Shown: positions 33,226 to 37,076 of the stretch, piece by piece | How positions within the stretch are numbered: position 1 is the first letter of the stretch | How the letters are laid out: each line of letters starts with the position of its first letter | Source of the DNA: JBBRUG01 sp038247995 | Lineage (GTDB): Bacteria > Chloroflexota > Chloroflexia > Chloroflexales > Chloroflexaceae | Direction: 5' to 3' | DNA: 37,076 nucleotides | Assembly (NCBI GenBank): GCA_038247995.1 | Contig: JBBRUG010000012.1 | Location: 1 to 37,076 of the forward strand | The notes under the pieces: model-generated | What the model saw: the letters and a program-made list of their open reading frames with translations, nothing else | Databases searched by the model: none | Told to the model about the DNA's origin: nothing | Translations under genes and position numbers: made by a program

Positions 33226-34767
33226 CGCCTCACCGAGTTAGCCCTGGCCGAACCGCATCGTTTGCCGCCGGCGCTCGGCGATCTGGTGCGCGCACGCATT
33301 GATGCGCTGCCCGATCCGGCGCGTCAGGTGCTGCAGGCGGCGGCTGTTTTGGAACCCGATCTCGAAGAACTCACCCTGATCCAGATCAGCGCCCTGGACG
33401 AAGAGACGACGCTCCAGGCGCTCGATACGCTGTTCGCGAGCGGCATGCTTGTCGAGCACGACGAGCGCTACAGCTTCAGCCATCCGCTCATCGCCACTGT
33501 CGTGCGCGCGGCGAGCAGCCGGGTGCGGCGGGCTACGCTGCACCGGCGTGCGGCAACCGCCCTGGCGCAGATCTACGCCAACCACCAGCCGGCGCAGGCC
33601 GGACGGATAGCCGCCCACTACCGCGAATCCGGCGATCGGCGGCAGGCGGCTATGTTTGCCACGTTGGCCGGCGACTACGCCATAAGCGTGAATGCAATTG
33701 GCGAGGCGGTGCAATTCTATCGCCACGCCCTAACCGACGAGGTCAGCGCCGAGCGCACGCTCAGGCTGGGGCGCACGTTAGCCTGGCGCGGCGATCAGGA
33801 CGAAGCGCATACGCTTATTCAGCAAGCCTACGCCGATTTTGCCACTCAGGACGATCGCCCGAATATGGCCCGCTCTAAGCTCGTACTTGCCGATCTTGCG
33901 CTCACCCATAGCGGCTATGTTGAGGCCGGCGAGTTAGCCCAACAGGCCCGCGATCTGATTGGCGCGCACGACCCGTTTATTGCCGCCAGCGCTTACATTT
34001 TGCTCGGTACGGCTGCCCGCGTACGGGGTGATCTTGCGCTGGCCCAGCAGCATATCGACACATGCCTCCAGATCGCCGAGCAGCATGATCTGCTTGAGGT
34101 GCAGATGTACGCTGCAATTGGGCTGAGTAACATTCGGGCCGAGCAGGGCGATAGTGCCGGCGCGTTTGCCGCAGCCCGGCAGATGGTTGGCCTGGCCCAG
34201 CAGGTAGGAAACAGTTTCTACGAGGTCATTGGGCATAACAACGCCGCTTATCGCGCCACCCTGTTGGGCAACTATGCCGTAGCCCATCGCCACATTGCCG
34301 CCGGAATTGAACTCGCCGAAGCGCGCGCGCTGGAGATGCCGCAGCAGTGGCTCTATAGCACTCGCGGCGAATTGGCGCTGGCCGAGGGCGCCTGGGAAGC
34401 TGCCGAGCAGTGGCTCATGCGCGCCCGCGCTGAATCGGTTCGGCAGAATAACCAGGGCCAGGTTGCGATGATCGATGCCAATCTGGGGCGGGCCGCTGCG
34501 GGGCGCGGTGATCTGACCCGCGCAGTGGAGCTTCTAACCCAGGGTTGGCAGGGTAGCGCCACCAACATCGTTCAGTATCAGCACATCCAGCTCGGCCTCT
34601 GGCTCGCCGCCCTGTTGAGCCGACAGGGCGAACACGCGCGTGCCCGACGCACTTGGGAAGCCGTAACGGCGCAACTTACGCCCGGCACCCAGATGCTCTT
34701 GCACAGCGAGGCCGCGCAAGTTCGCCGGCAACTCGAAGCCGTGGCAGAGCCGGAGGAGCTGTTATGA
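33223..34767 (+). pseudogene. 3' part of an ATPase/TPR transcriptional activator-like protein
   Basis: About 515 residues resemble the region after the ATPase domain of MalT/LuxR- or SARP-type activators. The winged-helix-like part (PALGDLVRARIDALPDPARQ ... LFASGMLVE ... FSHPLIATVV, to about residue 110) is followed by TPR-like helical repeats to the end. The P-loop ATPase domain expected before LAEPHRLPP is missing. The open frame reaches GTG 33196, but the first nine codons are the opposite strand of the epimerase remnant. The C-terminus has no DNA-binding helix-turn-helix, so the missing N-terminus may have carried it. The 3' end looks normal. It is best treated as a truncated regulator. 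Confidence 0.72.
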
Positions 34768-34792
34768 GCGCCGCGATGCTACCTGAGCGGCA

Positions 34793-35542
34793 ATGAACGC
34801 CGCCACCGCTGCGTTGATCAAGGCCGCGTTCGGCAGCCCTGACTACCCGCTCGCTGCGTGGTACGCCGGCCTGCTGGTTTCAATACCGCCGCTTGCCGTC
34901 TTTACGAGCGCTCACACAACAAAAATTCGCAAGAAAGCGCGCCTCGCCGACACACCTGCCGCGCAACGTGATCTGCGTTGCGAGCTCGCTGTCGCCGCAC
35001 TGCTCGCCGCCGATCGACGCAGCCTCCTGCGTTACGAACCTCTGGCTGCCGCGCAACGTCGCGGGCCGGACTTCTTACTGCGCTACAAAGGTCATACCGA
35101 CGTGTATAGCGAGGTGTCGCGGCTCCGCCCGCCGGCTGTGTCCGAGCGCGATCCGGAGGAGCGTTTTGCCGCCGTGCTCTGCGGCAAGCTTAGCCAGTTG
35201 ATAGCCGGCGCCGCTAATCTCCTGGTGTTGGTAAATGATGCCGGTGCCTTCACTGAGGTCGCGATCAACGCAGCAATTGCCGGCCTGCGGCGGCGGGCAA
35301 GCGCCGGCGACGATGTCTACTTCGCCTTACGTGGACTGTCTGGGGCACGCGAGCTGCAACGGCGGTTGCCTGTGCTGACGGGCGTGCTGCTGGCAAGCCC
35401 TGGATTGCAAACGCAGACGCTCATGCTGCTCGCCGGGGCGCGCCATGCACTTCCGCCCGACCTGGCGCGGACGATTGACGGCGGGAACCTGGCCCAATTG
35501 CTCGGCCCGCCGACCGAAGCCGGTCATCATGAGCCGGAATAG
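34793..35542 (+). CDS. Hypothetical protein with a PD-(D/E)xK-like segment
   Basis: I do not recognise this 249-residue protein as a named family. Near the middle (about residues 90-110) it reads RRGPDFLLRYKGH, then VYSEVSRLR. This pattern of PD, a beta hairpin and E-x-S/K recalls the core of restriction-like nuclease folds, although the usual E-x-K lysine is Ser here. An N-terminal hydrophobic segment (YAGLLVSIPPLAVFTSAHT) and an internal LLVLVNDAG strand are also seen. ATG 34793 is 25 bases after the truncated activator's stop, so they may form a transcription unit. Codon use looks like the neighbours. A nuclease role is a weak inference from one motif. Confidence 0.65.
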   Translation: MNAATAALIKAAFGSPDYPLAAWYAGLLVSIPPLAVFTSAHTTKIRKKARLADTPAAQRDLRCELAVAALLAADRRSLLRYEPLAAAQRRGPDFLLRYKGHTDVYSEVSRLRPPAVSERDPEERFAAVLCGKLSQLIAGAANLLVLVNDAGAFTEVAINAAIAGLRRRASAGDDVYFALRGLSGARELQRRLPVLTGVLLASPGLQTQTLMLLAGARHALPPDLARTIDGGNLAQLLGPPTEAGHHEPE

Positions 35543-35549
35543 GGATGCT

Positions 35550-36848
35550 TCAACGCTGCGTAGATCGCAGTTTTTGCCCTAATTCGCGCTCCAGGAGGGC
35601 AACTGCATTCCCGATCCCGTCCTCTTTGCTGATGCGTGCGCCTAGTTCGGCGGCGCGCCCGCGCATGGCTTGATCGCGGGTGACCTCAACAATCGCGGCA
35701 GTCAGGCCTTCGGCGGTGAGGCGCTTTTGCGGGATGGACTTCGGCCCCACGCCGAGTGCATGCACCCGCTGACCCCAGTAGGGTTGGTCGGCGAAGAAGC
35801 TACAGATGACGGTTGGCCGACCGGCGCGCAGCCCGGCTGCTGTGGTGCCTGCGCCGCCGTGATGCACCACCGCTGCAACGCGCGGCAGCAACCAGTCGTG
35901 GGGCGCCTGCTCAAGCGCGAAGATACTTCCAGGCAGGTCGCCGGCGTTCATGCCGCCCCAGCCGGTGGCGATCAGGCCGCGCACATTGGCGCGTTGCAAC
36001 GCCTCAATAACGATCCGGGTCAGGCGTTGCGGGTTGCGCCCGGCCATACTGCCGAACCCGACATAAACCGGCGGCGCGCCCGCAGCGAGAAAGCGCTGCA
36101 AGTCGGTGGGCGGCGTCCAGTCGGCGCCCTGGTCGAGAAACCAGTAGCCGGTATTGTAGACGTGCGCCGGCCAATCGATCGGGCGCGGGGAGACATAGTT
36201 GCTCACGCCGTGAAGCACCGGAATTGGGCTGCCATCGGGCATCTTCAGGCGTATTGCGGCGCCGCGGATCGCGGGCAGGCCGAGCGTTTCTTGCCGGAAC
36301 AGGTTCACCATCTTGTCGTACATGCCGTAACCAAGCGCGATCGCCTGATACGTGAGCCGGTTGTAGGCGTGGCCCAGCGCGAGCAACGGCATTCCCGTCG
36401 CTGGGAATTCGCCGGTGGCCACGATCAACGGCACCGGAAGCGCGATCGCCGCCGGCACGCCCAACTTCTCAGCGACGTGGGTACCGGCAAGCGCTTTGGG
36501 GTGGCTGATCACCATGGCGGGTGCGGCAATCTGCGCCGCCGTCCAGGTTTCGTGCATCAGTTGCCGGTTGATTTCATTCGCCCGGCGCGCAAGCTTCATT
36601 GTCGTGCGGATCGCGCCGAAGACGCCTACCGTGTCTTCCATTGCGTCGCGCCCCGCAGCCGAGTCCATCAGGTCGATCAGGTCGTTGCTCAGATACCCGT
36701 AGCGTAAACCATGGCCGGTGATGAACGGCTCGAAGCTGGCGCTCGTGCAGACGGTGACGGTATACCCGGCTGCTTGCAGACCTTTGCCAAGCGCGACATA
36801 AGGCTGCACCTCGCCGCGTGATCCAAGCGTGACAATGAAGATGTTCAT
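35550..36848 (-). CDS. GT1 family glycosyltransferase (UGT/sterol-glucosyltransferase-like)
   Basis: This 432-residue GT-B fold enzyme starts at ATG 36848, giving MNIFIVTLGSRGEVQPYVAL. This is the typical first strand and loop of GT28/GT1-type proteins acting on lipids, sterols or macrolides. The frame is open 15 codons upstream, but the family start decides. The donor domain has VYVGFGSM, FALEQAPHDWLLPRVAAVVHHGGAGTT (the sugar-nucleotide signature with HHGGAGT) and FADQPYWGQRV. It would move a sugar from a UDP- or TDP-donor to a hydrophobic acceptor at the membrane. The length is normal and no defects are seen. A 15-bp perfect inverted repeat lies 17 bases upstream. Confidence 0.92.
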   Translation of the reverse strand: MNIFIVTLGSRGEVQPYVALGKGLQAAGYTVTVCTSASFEPFITGHGLRYGYLSNDLIDLMDSAAGRDAMEDTVGVFGAIRTTMKLARRANEINRQLMHETWTAAQIAAPAMVISHPKALAGTHVAEKLGVPAAIALPVPLIVATGEFPATGMPLLALGHAYNRLTYQAIALGYGMYDKMVNLFRQETLGLPAIRGAAIRLKMPDGSPIPVLHGVSNYVSPRPIDWPAHVYNTGYWFLDQGADWTPPTDLQRFLAAGAPPVYVGFGSMAGRNPQRLTRIVIEALQRANVRGLIATGWGGMNAGDLPGSIFALEQAPHDWLLPRVAAVVHHGGAGTTAAGLRAGRPTVICSFFADQPYWGQRVHALGVGPKSIPQKRLTAEGLTAAIVEVTRDQAMRGRAAELGARISKEDGIGNAVALLERELGQKLRSTQR

Positions 36849-36864
36849 GGGTTCCTGGGGGGTT

Positions 36865-36909
36865 GCTCTAGGTCGTCGCGGCGGTTGAGCCACAGCGACG
36901 ACCTAGAGC
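36865..36909 (-). promoter_or_regulatory. 15-bp perfect inverted repeat upstream of the glycosyltransferase
   Basis: GCTCTAGGTCGTCGC (36,865-36,879) is the exact reverse complement of GCGACGACCTAGAGC (36,895-36,909), separated by 15 bases. It lies directly before the glycosyltransferase start on the transcribed side. It could be an operator, a leader hairpin or another dispersed palindrome. The right arm runs into the 16-bp AGCGCTGGGCAGATCC repeat also found at 13,046. Confidence 0.7.
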
Positions 36910-36929
36910 GCTGGGCAGATCCGTTGCTC

Positions 36930-36989
36930 TCAGGTGGAGGGTTTTTGCCGTTGCCCGCACCCCCAACCCTTTCAGGTGTAGGGTTTTTG
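36930..36989. repeat. Direct repeat TCAGGTGNAGGGTTTTTG, two copies
   Basis: Two 18-base copies with one difference start at 36,930 and 36,972 (period 42). A looser third copy (CACGTGTAAAGGCTTTG) follows near 37,003. The last 180 bases of the window hold no gene. Evenly spaced direct repeats upstream of a gene can be activator sites, but a dispersed-repeat origin is as likely. Confidence 0.6.
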
Positions 36990-37076
36990 GGTCGTAAGCG
37001 TCCACGTGTAAAGGCTTTGTGAAGGCGCGCCATCGGTCTGGTACGATGCAGGGTGCAACAACCACATCAGTCCCAG

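Noticed and set aside
35670..36707. 345-codon plus-strand frame
   Set aside because: Antisense to the glycosyltransferase; Arg/His-rich shadow translation.
1..37076. Prophage, insertion sequence or integrative element
   Set aside because: No transposase, integrase, phage structural gene, tRNA or att-like target duplication was found.

Overview
The window is a GC-rich bacterial chromosome segment of about 37 kb. It most resembles a filamentous or phototrophic-type Chloroflexota, probably order Chloroflexales. That placement is an inference from gene style: a MazG protein with methylase remains, a family-typical N-terminus on the M24 peptidase, Thr/Pro-linker lipoproteins, a bacterial translin, and many short palindromic intergenic repeats. 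No 16S or tRNA gene is present to confirm it. No phage, transposase, CRISPR array, rRNA or tRNA was found.

Layout. 0-4.8 kb (+): lepA, a SurA/PpiC-type lipoprotein foldase, a MazG protein and a small DUF951 protein, closed by a long hairpin. 4.8-6.8 kb (-): an M24 peptidase with a stop codon near its N-terminus, behind an MFS gene cut in half. 6.9-9.1 kb (+): a class III PLP aminotransferase and a translin-like protein. 9.2-10.5 kb (-): an MFS transporter ending inside an 8-bp tandem repeat. 10.7-13.0 kb (+): a NurA-like nuclease and an APH-type kinase. 13.2-15.9 kb: a nitroreductase with an amber codon, a frameshifted DppB-type permease and a fragment of a secreted or propeller-like protein. 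15.9-20.3 kb (-): a ppa-nudix-ybeY operon, a beta-propeller lipoprotein and a membrane-anchored parvulin. 20.5-26.4 kb: an MFS transporter, a DoxX-like protein, a tandem PPK2, a two-domain glyoxalase-fold protein and a PAP2 phosphatase. 26.4-28.6 kb (+): a structured leader with its own terminator, then mgsA, a GNAT acetyltransferase, a DinB-like remnant and a HAD hydrolase. 29.0-37 kb: a 1093-residue Asp-box propeller protein (-), two 5'-truncated genes meeting head to head at about 33,224, a putative PD-(D/E)xK-like protein (+) and a GT1 glycosyltransferase (-).

The genes do not form one pathway. Most are housekeeping or stress functions: translation quality (lepA, ybeY), nucleotide and pyrophosphate cleansing (mazG, nudix, ppa), polyphosphate and nucleotide metabolism (ppk2), methylglyoxal (mgsA, possibly with the glyoxalase-fold protein) and periplasmic folding (two parvulins).

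Two things stand out. First, about nine genes are truncated, frameshifted or nonsense-interrupted, and many intergenic spaces hold copies of short repeats, so the region looks fluid and decaying. Second, the mgsA leader has nested and mutually exclusive helices followed by a strong terminator just before the ribosome binding site, and is the best candidate for an undescribed regulatory RNA.
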